Below, one piece after another: positions 25,304 to 34,476 of a DNA stretch of 34,476 nucleotides (its first letter is position 1; each line of letters opens with the position of its first letter). The notes beneath the pieces are model-generated. The model was not told where the DNA came from, did not search any database, and was given only the letters and a program-made list of their open reading frames with translations. Source of the stretch: an uncultured Ignavibacteria bacterium (GTDB taxonomy: Bacteria; Bacteroidota; Ignavibacteria; Ch128b); NCBI GenBank assembly GCA_937944105.1, contig CALDZP010000074.1, forward strand, positions 1-34,476, written 5' to 3'. The position numbers were made by a program, and so were the translations under genes.

Positions 25304-26260
25304 ATGGCAGCACCACTTAATAGAACAGTAACACTTTCAAAAGATGAAAGAAAAAGTTATAAAAAGGAATTGATTAAAATTAATAAACCCACTGATGTAA
25401 ATAATTTATTGAATAAAGTAATTAACCAAGATCTTTTTGAGATTATAGATTATTTACCAGAAAAATTCGTTGATCTACTTTTTATTGACCCTCCTTATAA
25501 CTTATGCAAAAATTTCAATAACCTGAAATTCAAAAAAACTTCTATTGAAGATTATACGAAATGGCTTGACTCCTGGCTCAACAAACTAATTAAAGTATTA
25601 AAACCTGATGCTTCAATTTATATTTGTGGTGACTGGCGCTCATCAACAGCCATTCATTTAGTTTGTGAAAAATATTTTATCGTCAGAAATCGAATTACTT
25701 TTGAAAGAGAAAAAGGTAGAGGTTCTAAATTTAACTGGAAAAATAATTCTGAGGATATCTGGTTTTGTACCATGTCAAAAAACTTTACCTTTAATGTCGA
25801 TAAAGTAAAATTAAAAAGAAAAGTGATTGCACCATATAGAGAGAATGGAAAACCAAAAGATTGGATAGAAAACGAAAACGGTAAATACAGATTAACATAT
25901 CCATCTAATATCTGGACAGATATTACAATTCCCTTCTGGTCGATGCCAGAAAATACTCCTCATCCAACTCAGAAACCGGAAAAATTATTGGCAAAAATTA
26001 TTCTCGCCAGTTCAAATGAGGGAGACATTGTTTTTGATCCTTTCTCCGGTGTAGGTACAACTGGCGTGGTCGCAAAAAAACTAAATAGAAATTTTGTGAT
26101 GATTGAAATTGATGAAGAATATTGTCTTTATGCTATAAAAAGATTGAAAATGGCTGAAGTAGATAAATCAATTCAGGGATATGTTGATGATGTATTCTGG
26201 GAAAGAAATTCTTTGAACGACATGAAAATTTTAAGGAAACTAAAAAGCAAAAACATTTGA
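25304..26260 (+). CDS. Solitary beta-class DNA adenine/cytosine-N4 methyltransferase
   Basis: The 318-residue protein has motif IV DPPYN (62-66) before motif I FDPFSGVGTTG (244-254), the order of beta-class amino-methyltransferases, with the target-recognition region between (about 130-215). HPTQKPEKLLAKIILASS is the conserved motif X region before motif I. DPPY is found in both N6-adenine and some N4-cytosine enzymes; N6-adenine is more likely. It starts 62 bases after purE and no restriction endonuclease, specificity subunit or Vsr gene is adjacent, so it looks like an orphan regulator or a remnant of a restriction system. Its base composition is not obviously different from that of its neighbours. 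The recognition sequence cannot be read from the protein. Confidence 0.9.
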   Translation: MAAPLNRTVTLSKDERKSYKKELIKINKPTDVNNLLNKVINQDLFEIIDYLPEKFVDLLFIDPPYNLCKNFNNLKFKKTSIEDYTKWLDSWLNKLIKVLKPDASIYICGDWRSSTAIHLVCEKYFIVRNRITFEREKGRGSKFNWKNNSEDIWFCTMSKNFTFNVDKVKLKRKVIAPYRENGKPKDWIENENGKYRLTYPSNIWTDITIPFWSMPENTPHPTQKPEKLLAKIILASSNEGDIVFDPFSGVGTTGVVAKKLNRNFVMIEIDEEYCLYAIKRLKMAEVDKSIQGYVDDVFWERNSLNDMKILRKLKSKNI

Positions 26261-26369
26261 AATTTTTAATCGAGAAAATAAGTAAAATGTATTTTAAGAA
26301 CTTTCGACAAATTTTGAAGACAATTTTTTAGTTAACCGTCTTCTAATTTTTTATTAATATTTCATTTTC

Positions 26370-26400
26370 TTTGAATTAATTTTGAATCACGTTAACTTTT
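26370..26400 (+). promoter_or_regulatory. Bacteroidota-type promoter of gatB
   Basis: TTTG (26370-26373), exactly 19 bases, and TAACTTTT (26393-26400) give a full -33 match and seven of eight positions at -7 (consensus TAnnTTTG). The gatB ATG is 32 bases downstream. The rest of the 172-base gap after the methyltransferase gene shows nothing. Confidence 0.5.
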
Positions 26401-26432
26401 ATTTGAAAAAATTAAATAAATACTAAACGCCC

Positions 26433-27869
26433 ATGAGATTTGAAGCTGTCATTGGACTGGAGATTCATGCACAGTTATTAACTGAATCGAAACTATTTTG
26501 TGGATGTTCGACAAAATTTGGTAATCCACCAAATACTAATATTTGTCCTGTTTGTATGGGACATCCAGGAGTTCTTCCTATCCTGAATAAAAAAGCTGTT
26601 GAATTTACAATTCGAATGGGACTTGCAACAAGTTGTACAATTAATAAGTATTCCATCTTTGCAAGAAAGAATTATTTTTATCCCGATCTTCCAAAAGGTT
26701 ATCAGATTTCACAGTATGAGTTACCACTTTGTTCAAATGGATATCTTGAAATTGAACATCAAAATCAAAGAAAAAAAATCAGAATTAACCGAATCCATCT
26801 TGAAGAAGATGCAGGTAAATCGATTCATGATCAGGGAAATTTTACACTCCTTGACTTTAATCGATGTGGTGTCCCTTTAATTGAAATTGTCACTGCTCCT
26901 GATATACAAACTCCAGAAGAAGCAGGAATATTTTTAAGTGAAATCAGACAGATAGTAAAATATCTGGGAATCTGTGATGGTAACATGGAAGAAGGAAGTT
27001 TAAGGTGTGATGCTAATGTTTCTATTCGAGAAGCTGGATCAAATATTCTTGGCACAAAAACAGAAGTCAAGAATATGAATTCAATAAAGAATGTAGTTGA
27101 TGCTTTGAAATATGAAATAGAAAGACAAATTGAAATTGTCTCAAGCGGTGGTAGGATCATTCAGCAAACACTTCTCTGGAATGCTGATAAACAAATAATT
27201 GAACCAATGAGAACAAAAGAAGAAAGCCACGATTATAGATATTTTCCGGAACCTGATTTACCAATAGTTGAAGTAAATGAAGAATGGTTAAATGTAATTA
27301 GAGAAAATCTACCTGAACTTCCTTCAATACGAAAAGAAAGGATGAAATCACAATACAACATTCCTGATTATGATATAGAAATCTTAACGACTGAAAAAGA
27401 ATTTGCCGATTATTTTGAGGAGACAGCAAAATTTACAGATGATTATAAATCGATAAGTAACTGGTTTATGACCGAAATTCTTAAAATATTAAATGAGCAA
27501 AAAATCTCGATTAAAGAATTTCCAATTAAACCAGAATATCTTGGAGAATTAATAAAGTTAATTAATAATCAAACAATCAGTGGAAAAATTGCAAAAGAAG
27601 TTTTCAATGAAATGTTAGTTGAACCAGGTTCACCATCTGAAATAATAAAAGAAAAAAATCTCATTCAGATATCAGATGAAAAAATAATTGAAGAGATAGT
27701 TCAAAAGGTTATTGAATCAAATCAGAAGCAGGTTCAACAATATCTTGAAGGGAAAGATAAAGTTTTCGCTCATTTCGTTGGTCAGGTGATGCGTGAAACA
27801 AAAGGGAAAGCCAATCCATCCCTTGTTAATAAAATCTTAAAGGAAAAACTTGATAATCTCCGAAAATAA
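26433..27869 (+). CDS. gatB: Aspartyl/glutamyl-tRNA amidotransferase subunit B
   Basis: GatB is the kinase/transamidase subunit of GatCAB, which converts Glu-tRNA-Gln or Asp-tRNA-Asn to the amidated forms. The 478 residues are full length. The N-terminal FEAVIGLEIHAQLLTESKLFCGCSTKFGNPPNTNICPVCMGHPGVLPILN contains the four zinc-binding cysteines. Other family blocks are FYPDLPKGYQISQYE, RIHLEEDAGKSIHD, DFNRCGVPLIEIVTAPDI, MEEGSLRCDANVSIRE and GTKTEVKNMNS. The C-terminal tail (about 400-478, QKQVQQYLEGKDKVFAHFVGQVMRETKGKANPSLVNKIL) is the YqeY-like tRNA-binding domain. gatA and gatC are elsewhere. It implies that the organism uses the indirect amidation route. Confidence 0.97.
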   Translation: MRFEAVIGLEIHAQLLTESKLFCGCSTKFGNPPNTNICPVCMGHPGVLPILNKKAVEFTIRMGLATSCTINKYSIFARKNYFYPDLPKGYQISQYELPLCSNGYLEIEHQNQRKKIRINRIHLEEDAGKSIHDQGNFTLLDFNRCGVPLIEIVTAPDIQTPEEAGIFLSEIRQIVKYLGICDGNMEEGSLRCDANVSIREAGSNILGTKTEVKNMNSIKNVVDALKYEIERQIEIVSSGGRIIQQTLLWNADKQIIEPMRTKEESHDYRYFPEPDLPIVEVNEEWLNVIRENLPELPSIRKERMKSQYNIPDYDIEILTTEKEFADYFEETAKFTDDYKSISNWFMTEILKILNEQKISIKEFPIKPEYLGELIKLINNQTISGKIAKEVFNEMLVEPGSPSEIIKEKNLIQISDEKIIEEIVQKVIESNQKQVQQYLEGKDKVFAHFVGQVMRETKGKANPSLVNKILKEKLDNLRK

Positions 27870-27940
27870 ATTATTAATTACTGCTCCAATAAAACATTAT
27901 TCTCTTTCTTCGATAATTTATTTCAAAACTATTACCTCTT

Positions 27941-27969
27941 TTGTCAGTACAAATAGAGTGAATTATACA
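27941..27969 (+). promoter_or_regulatory. Candidate sigma70-like promoter of the L-asparaginase gene
   Basis: TTGTCA (27941-27946), 17 bases and TATACA (27964-27969) resemble the -35/-10 consensus in five and four of six positions. The ATG lies 26 bases downstream with GAGGAG before it. Unlike several other genes here, no TAnnTTTG element is seen. Confidence 0.35.
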
Positions 27970-27995
27970 AAAGTTGAATACAACCTGAGGAGTAA

Positions 27996-28976
27996 ATGAA
28001 TAAACCAAAAGTTGCAATTATTTTCACTGGTGGTACCATTTCAATGCGAATTGACGAAAGTACTGGTGGAGCCGTTCCTTATTTAAGTGGTTATGAATTA
28101 ATAGAACTTGTCCCTTCGTTGAAAGATTTAGCGGAGTTAGAAGTTTATGATTTCGGAAAATATCCTGGACCTCACATGACTCTGGATTTAATGATGCAAT
28201 TAAAAGATACCGTAATCAAATATCTTAATCGAGATGATATAACTGGTGTAGTAATTACACATGGAACTGATACACTGGAAGAGACAGCTTATCTACTCGA
28301 TTTGACAATTAATTCATCAAAACCTGTAGTATTAACAGGTTCAATGAAAAACACTTCAGAACCTGATTGGGATGGTGAACGAAATTTAATCGATTCAATA
28401 ATAGTTGCCTTAAGTGAAAATTGTAAGGATCTTGGAGTTATGGTTTGTATGAATGGTGAAATAAATGCTGCAAGCGAAGTTTCTAAAATTTATTCTGACG
28501 AGATTGAATCTTTTAAAAGTCTCGATTTCGGCTCACTTGGATTTGTTTCAAAAAATAGAGTTATAATTAATCGATTACCGAGAAAAAGAGAATACATTCC
28601 TTCGAATAAAATTGAAAAAGATATAGATATTATTTTAGTTCATGCCGATATGAGTGATAAATTTTTCAAGTTTAGTGCTGACAGCGGAGCAAAAGGATTA
28701 GTTGTTGAGGCACTTGGTGTTGGTAATGTTCCACCGAAAGCTTACGATGGGATTAAATATGTACGGGAAAAAGGTATCCCCGTTGTGTTAACTTCACGAT
28801 GCCCGGCAGGTGAAACAATGGATATTTACAGTTACTATGGCGCTGGTAAATGGTTAAAGAAAATTGGCGTAATCTTTGCCGATTATTTGAATGGTCAAAA
28901 AGCTAAGATTAAACTGGGATTATTACTTGGAATGAATTGCAATGAAGATGAACTAAGAAAATGGTTTGAAGAATAG
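27996..28976 (+). CDS. ansA: L-asparaginase (cytoplasmic type)
   Basis: The enzyme hydrolyses L-asparagine to aspartate and ammonia. The 326 residues include the first catalytic motif IIFTGGTISM (Thr14), the second VVITHGTDTLEETAYLL (Thr91-Asp92), and VVLTGSMKN with the catalytic Lys. There is no signal peptide, so it is expected in the cytoplasm, as for type I enzymes. However, the length, the GGAVPYL segment and the C-terminal TSRCPAGETMDIY could also fit other cytoplasmic homologues, so the ansA name is tentative. A good Shine-Dalgarno sequence (GAGGAG) precedes the ATG. It converges on murI across 83 bases without an obvious terminator. It is unrelated by fold to the exported amidase at 15708-16697. 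Confidence 0.9.
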   Translation: MNKPKVAIIFTGGTISMRIDESTGGAVPYLSGYELIELVPSLKDLAELEVYDFGKYPGPHMTLDLMMQLKDTVIKYLNRDDITGVVITHGTDTLEETAYLLDLTINSSKPVVLTGSMKNTSEPDWDGERNLIDSIIVALSENCKDLGVMVCMNGEINAASEVSKIYSDEIESFKSLDFGSLGFVSKNRVIINRLPRKREYIPSNKIEKDIDIILVHADMSDKFFKFSADSGAKGLVVEALGVGNVPPKAYDGIKYVREKGIPVVLTSRCPAGETMDIYSYYGAGKWLKKIGVIFADYLNGQKAKIKLGLLLGMNCNEDELRKWFEE

Positions 28977-29059
28977 CAATTCCTAATCAACTGATTAAAT
29001 TTATTCACATAGAACTAAAAATTAATCTCGAAATTGTAACTGATTATAATGTTAAAAAT

Positions 29060-29866
29060 TTAAATGTCAATTTTAATCAAATTCTCGATGCTTCTTTCTA
29101 AAAACATTTCTCCAACTTTTTTAAATTGTAGAGGAAGATCACTCACATAGAATTTATAATCAGGTTTTAATTCAGAACGATTTAAAAAATCATTTTCTTC
29201 AAGAATCTTTTTTACGACCTGTGCAGTTTCTATTCCACTATCAATCAATTGTACATTTTCACCGATAACTTTTTGAATTGTATTTCGAAGTAAAGGATAA
29301 TGAGTGCAGCCAAGTACCAATGTATCTATTGAATGTTTTTTTAATTCACTTAAATATTCTTCGGCGGCAAGGTATGCAATCTTATGATTTGCCCATCCTT
29401 CTTCAACAATCGGTACGAAAAGTGGACACGCTTTCCCATAAACTTCTATCGAAGAATCTAAACATTTAATTTCTTTTTCGTAGGATTTACTTGAAATTGT
29501 AGCCGTTGTACCAATTACAGCTATTCTTTTATTTTTCGTTGAATTAACAGCAGCAATAGAACCTGGTTTTATAACACCAACAACTGGCAAATTAGTTATT
29601 GATTGAATTTCTTCAAGAGCTATTGCCGAAGATGTATTACATGCAATTACAATTGCCTTAACATTTTTTGAGAGTAAAAATTTTGCATTTTGAATTGAAT
29701 AATCTCGAATTGTTTTTTCCGATTTTGTACCGTATGGAACCCGAGCTGTGTCTCCAAAATAAATTATATTCTCTCGTGGAAGAATTTTAATCAACTCCTT
29801 AAAAACAGTTAATCCCCCTATTCCAGAATCAAAAACACCAATCGGATTCTCTCGAAAGTTTATCAT
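29060..29866 (-). CDS. murI: Glutamate racemase
   Basis: MurI makes D-glutamate for peptidoglycan. The 268 residues carry PIGVFDSGIGGLTVFKEL (about 8-25), YFGDTARVPYG and the two catalytic cysteines, C76 in VIACNTSSA and C188 in VLGCTHYPLL. VGVIKPGS is the conserved linker between the two domains. The ATG overlaps the glnD stop as ATGA, so it is the last gene of a minus-strand operon behind glnD and the tyrosine phenol-lyase gene. Confidence 0.97.
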   Translation of the reverse strand: MINFRENPIGVFDSGIGGLTVFKELIKILPRENIIYFGDTARVPYGTKSEKTIRDYSIQNAKFLLSKNVKAIVIACNTSSAIALEEIQSITNLPVVGVIKPGSIAAVNSTKNKRIAVIGTTATISSKSYEKEIKCLDSSIEVYGKACPLFVPIVEEGWANHKIAYLAAEEYLSELKKHSIDTLVLGCTHYPLLRNTIQKVIGENVQLIDSGIETAQVVKKILEENDFLNRSELKPDYKFYVSDLPLQFKKVGEMFLERSIENLIKIDI

Positions 29867-32436
29867 TTACCGTTGAATGCCCTTTCGAAATTTTGTAATG
29901 TATTTGTAATCTCTTTCTTCAATAGCTCATATCTATCCATTGGAATTTTTCTATAATCTTTGTCCAGAACATAGAAACTATCGAAAGCCCCATTTAATTT
30001 AGTTCCAATTTTTGCAAAGTAAATATTTAACTCTAATTCAGTTAGTTTACGGGTTATAAGATAGAGTAAACCTATTCGATCTGAAGTATGTATATCAATT
30101 ATTGAATATACAGGATGGTCTTCAAAATTTACTTCTACATCGATTTTAGTTTGTATTTGATTATCTACTCTTTTCCACTTTTCACGATGTTCTTCAAATG
30201 CTTTTTCAATATCAAAATTTCCAAGTAGAACTCGCGTAATATTTTCCGCTAAAATTTCAAAGTGTTCTTCTGTTAAGGGTTTTTGGGAAACGAAATCAGT
30301 AATTCGAAAAGTATCAATAATAATCCCATCTTTTCGAGTGAAGATGCTTGCATCATGAATATTACAATCACTTATCGAAATTGAACCACAAATTTTAGAA
30401 AGCAAACCCTTTTCATCTCGAGTGATAACTGTAATTTGTGTGAAATCATATAAATTTTTATGAAGTATTGAAAGAACATTTCCTTTCTTTATCTCATTAA
30501 TATGATTTGCAATTTCTTCCTCAGAAAATGTGTAAAGATAATTAGCATCATTTATCTGTTGAATATGTTCGAGATAATCCTTCTTATCAATAGTATATTT
30601 TGTAAAATCAAACTTTTCGACTTCGGGGCTAAGCAGTTCTTCTGCTGTTATGCCATTTACAATCATTTCTCTGGTTTTGGTGTAGAGTTCATTAAGTAAA
30701 GAACTTTTCCAGGAAGTCCATAAACTTGGATTAACAGAAGAAAGATCAGCATAAGTTAAAAGGTAAAGAAAATCAAGCTCCATTAGATTTTTGAATTTTG
30801 CTCTAAATGAGTTTAAAATCTCAGCATCGTTCAAATTCCTGCGAAAAGCGGTTTGTTCCATCAAAAGATGATTTTCTACTAAGAATGACACTACTTTGAT
30901 CTTTTCATCGTCAAAATCAAATCTTTGTAAAACATTTTCAGCTATTTGAGATCCAATAATTTCATGACCTGCATGAGTGATAGGTTTTGCAATATCGTGA
31001 AATAGAATTGCAAGTATCAACAATTCTTTATTTTCATAATTTCTGAAAATCTCACCAAGAATTGAGTTATCAAGCTCAAGTTTAAACACATTTTTAATTG
31101 CCATTAAAGTATGTTCATCTGTCGTGTAGATATGGTAAGCATTTGGCTGGAAAAAGAATTTTAATGATTCAAACTCTGGAATTAGAAATCCAAGGACCCC
31201 CAATCTATGCATTAGAAATAGTGAATCACTAAGATCATCAGAAGATTGGAAAAATTTTCTAAATAATCTTTTCACTTCTGGATCAGAAATTTCAGTTCCA
31301 TCGAAATATTCTAAACTCGCTTTAATTTTTCTCTCCAGCTCGTTATCGAAAATTGCAAGATATTGATGATGATATGTAAACAATTTTAAGATTTGAACTA
31401 AACTTAAATTTTCTTTCTGTTTATTTTTAATAAATCTACCACAAAGTAAAAAATCTTCATCGAGCTTATAGGTATTAAAGGTTTCACATGGATAAATCAC
31501 CTGAAGTGCTTCTTTTGAAAAATATTCAAGAAATTCGGATAAAATAAGAGTGGATTCAAAATATTTTTTCATCATTGCATAAACTGTTTCATCGATGTTG
31601 GACGAATCGGGAAATAAATATCTTGCCAGATTTACCTGTGCCTGAAAGTCAAAACGATCTCGGGCATTGGAGTTTACAATATGAAGTCCATTTCTGATTT
31701 TAATTAAATAATCATAAGAGCTAAGAATATTTTTAGCTTCTTTTGTTGTAATAGTATTTGAATTTGTTGCGCTAATCAGAAAATAATTAACCGCGCAATC
31801 AAATTGATCAAGGACAGGTAATTCATTCTTTAAAGTGTAATAAATCCAGGCAGCTGAATGTAAATCTCTTAATCCACCTTTTGCATTTTTAACATTTGGT
31901 TCAAGTAAGAATGGGGATTTCCCAAATGATGTATGTCTTTTGTTAATATCAATTAAAAATGCATCTAATAGTTTCTGCTTAAATTCTGAATTTATAACAA
32001 TTCTTATGTTATCAATGAACTTTAAAAATAAATTTTTCGATCCGGAAATATATCTCATCTCCATCAATTGAGTGAAAGATTGTAAATCGTTTTCTGCAAA
32101 TTCAAAAATCTCTTTTAATGATCTTACTGAATGGGAAACATTTACGCCAAAATTCCATAAACTTTGTATGGTTCTGGAAATATAAGCTTGGTCCTCTTCA
32201 ATTGAATTTGAAATAAAAACTATGTCGATATCAGAATAAGGAGAAAGCTCCATTCGACCTAAACCACCAATTGCAGCTATAGCAAGATTATCGGGACAGT
32301 TCTTAGTAAGGTCAGATATTAAATCATTAATTAAACGGGAATAATGGAGAGAAAATTCTAAACCTGAATTATATGTACGGAATTTTTCAAGTAATAAATT
32401 AATTTTTTTAATAAAGGATTCTTTTGTCTCAATCAT
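29863..32436 (-). CDS. glnD: Bifunctional uridylyltransferase/uridylyl-removing enzyme GlnD
   Basis: GlnD senses glutamine and uridylylates or deuridylylates PII proteins. The 857 residues are normal. The nucleotidyltransferase motif IGGLGRMELSPYSDIDI lies at about 56-72, the helical linker contains LLEPNVKNAKGGLRDLHSAAW, the HD hydrolase motif LFHDIAKPITHAGHE is near 480, and two ACT domains (about 670-740 and 785-855) end the protein. I start at the ATG at 32436; an in-frame GTG nine bases upstream is possible, but GTGAG would serve better as a weak ribosome-binding site. It follows the tyrosine phenol-lyase gene by about 50 bases and overlaps murI by four. No PII gene is in the window. Confidence 0.96.
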   Translation of the reverse strand: MIETKESFIKKINLLLEKFRTYNSGLEFSLHYSRLINDLISDLTKNCPDNLAIAAIGGLGRMELSPYSDIDIVFISNSIEEDQAYISRTIQSLWNFGVNVSHSVRSLKEIFEFAENDLQSFTQLMEMRYISGSKNLFLKFIDNIRIVINSEFKQKLLDAFLIDINKRHTSFGKSPFLLEPNVKNAKGGLRDLHSAAWIYYTLKNELPVLDQFDCAVNYFLISATNSNTITTKEAKNILSSYDYLIKIRNGLHIVNSNARDRFDFQAQVNLARYLFPDSSNIDETVYAMMKKYFESTLILSEFLEYFSKEALQVIYPCETFNTYKLDEDFLLCGRFIKNKQKENLSLVQILKLFTYHHQYLAIFDNELERKIKASLEYFDGTEISDPEVKRLFRKFFQSSDDLSDSLFLMHRLGVLGFLIPEFESLKFFFQPNAYHIYTTDEHTLMAIKNVFKLELDNSILGEIFRNYENKELLILAILFHDIAKPITHAGHEIIGSQIAENVLQRFDFDDEKIKVVSFLVENHLLMEQTAFRRNLNDAEILNSFRAKFKNLMELDFLYLLTYADLSSVNPSLWTSWKSSLLNELYTKTREMIVNGITAEELLSPEVEKFDFTKYTIDKKDYLEHIQQINDANYLYTFSEEEIANHINEIKKGNVLSILHKNLYDFTQITVITRDEKGLLSKICGSISISDCNIHDASIFTRKDGIIIDTFRITDFVSQKPLTEEHFEILAENITRVLLGNFDIEKAFEEHREKWKRVDNQIQTKIDVEVNFEDHPVYSIIDIHTSDRIGLLYLITRKLTELELNIYFAKIGTKLNGAFDSFYVLDKDYRKIPMDRYELLKKEITNTLQNFERAFNGK

Positions 32437-32485
32437 AAGGCTCACTTATTTTTTTAAACATTTAAAATAAAACTGATATTGTCAA

Positions 32486-33928
<1,443 letters not shown>

Positions 33929-34216
33929 CTAGAGTTTTGAATTGAACATGAAATATCTTTCCAATAAAAAAATTGTTTTGGTCGTTCCAACTATGCTCAA
34001 TTATCAGATAAACCGTTATCTTTTGGGGCAATGAGACTATTTGTTGATGAATAAAAATTAATTTATAATTCAATCTTAGTTCATTTTAACTTTATGTTGA
34101 AATCTACTTTTTCAATAATCTCGCCAGTTTTCTATGACGATGTAAAACGGTTGTTAAGCAAATTTGGAACAACAATTAGTAAATAAAGCGAAATTACCCA
34201 AAAATAACATTGGTAT

Positions 34217-34256
34217 CTCGACTTCGCTCGATAACCACACCTCGACTTCGCTCGAT
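34217..34256. repeat. Two 16-bp direct repeats CTCGACTTCGCTCGAT
   Basis: The identical 16-mer occurs at 34217-34232 and 34241-34256, eight bases apart. Each copy is itself a short hairpin (TCGA stems around CTTCGC). A degenerate third copy may lie at about 34336-34355 (CATTTCGATTACGCTTAATG). Such short GC-rich units stand out sharply in this AT-rich genome and look like a dispersed intergenic repeat. Confidence 0.7.
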
Positions 34257-34291
34257 GATCTGCACTATCGGTTGGCAAGCGGAATCGAGGT
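34239..34291. repeat. Imperfect inverted repeat with 14-base arms
   Basis: ACCTCGACTTCGCT (34239-34252) pairs with AGCGGAATCGAGGT (34278-34291) through 12 Watson-Crick pairs, one G-U and one mismatch. The 25-base loop contains a further CGAT/ATCG stem. It overlaps the second 16-bp repeat. It lies upstream of two divergent genes, so it is not a terminator; a REP-like element or mobile-element remnant is possible. Confidence 0.65.
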
Positions 34292-34313
34292 AACATTTGT
34301 TTAACTAATATTG

Positions 34314-34365
34314 AATGAATTTAATTAAGATTAGCCATTTCGATTACGCTTAATGAATTTAATTA
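34314..34365. repeat. 14-bp direct repeat AATGAATTTAATTA
   Basis: Identical copies lie at 34314-34327 and 34352-34365, flanking the degenerate copy of the GC-rich repeat. In an AT-rich region this could be chance, but the flanking arrangement is suggestive of a duplication around an inserted unit. Confidence 0.5.
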
Positions 34366-34435
34366 TGTTACATATTTTTTTATACTGATTAACTCAGATT
34401 ATTTTTTTAACTTGTAAGAAATTTTGGTTAAAATT

Positions 34436-34476
34436 ATGATAGACACTCACTGTCACTTGTTTTTTGATGAACTTTA
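34436..34476 (+). CDS. TatD-family metal-dependent nuclease, first codons only
   Basis: The last 41 bases encode MIDTHCHLFFDEL in an open frame running off the window. The start M-I/F-D-T/S-H-C-H-L is the hallmark of TatD-family 3'-5' exonucleases, with the HxH metal ligands at residues 5 and 7. The gene is divergent from tpl. No Shine-Dalgarno sequence is evident. With only 13 residues the call rests on this single signature. Confidence 0.75.
   Translation, partial: MIDTHCHLFFDEL

Noticed and set aside
28977-29059. Bidirectional terminator between the convergent L-asparaginase and murI genes
   Set aside because: Only weak AT-only complementarity is present; no stable stem followed by a T run was found on either strand.

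Overview
This is a low-GC chromosomal segment from a Gram-negative bacterium of the Bacteroidota/Chlorobiota (FCB) group, most likely Ignavibacteria-like. The evidence is a TPR lipoprotein / DUF4292 / EnvC-like trio, FadL-type outer-membrane proteins, many lipoproteins, and several upstream regions with TTTG-N18/19-TAnnTTTG promoter elements typical of Bacteroidota. The lineage is inferred from gene content; there is no rRNA or other phylogenetic marker in the window. No tRNA, rRNA, CRISPR array, prophage or insertion sequence was found.

Layout. (1) 1-8841, minus strand: a tightly packed operon with overlapping starts and stops. In transcription order it encodes a TPR lipoprotein, a DUF4292 lipoprotein, a degenerate LytM/EnvC-like murein hydrolase activator, a Wzx-type flippase, UDP-galactopyranose mutase (glf) and three GT4 glycosyltransferases, the last cut by the window edge. 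It couples envelope maintenance to a galactofuranose-containing surface glycan. (2) 8976-10852: an orphan ATP-grasp protein convergent with rsgA. (3) 11076-14376, minus strand: two related lipoproteins, one with a CxxCH motif and one Tyr/Trp-rich with an Arg/Asp-rich repetitive tail, followed by a FadL-like outer-membrane protein and an intrinsic terminator. (4) 14547-18673, minus strand: cysS, a Tat-exported glycosylasparaginase-family enzyme, a small membrane protein and an outer-membrane protein, preceded by a half-size EamA transporter. (5) 18674-28976, plus strand: gcvT-comB-ftsK (translationally coupled) behind a structured leader, then purK-purE, a solitary DNA methyltransferase, gatB and a cytoplasmic L-asparaginase. 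(6) 29060-33871, minus strand: tyrosine phenol-lyase, glnD and murI, read in that order. (7) 33872-34476: an intergenic region with a GC-rich inverted-repeat element, then the first codons of a TatD-family nuclease.

The strongest candidate for something undescribed is the gcvT leader (18939-19035). It has a long perfect hairpin whose 3' arm can pair equally well with the gcvT Shine-Dalgarno sequence, which is the architecture of a translational riboswitch, and it does not match the glycine riboswitch consensus I know. The second is the paired-lipoprotein/FadL cassette, whose two lipoproteins share a lipobox-adjacent Cys-Tyr-Thr and a short NDxTRLRxQxGGR motif.

Several start codons were placed at the first ATG rather than at an upstream TTG or GTG, as noted per gene. 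All functional calls rest on motif reading and remembered family features; no database search was run.
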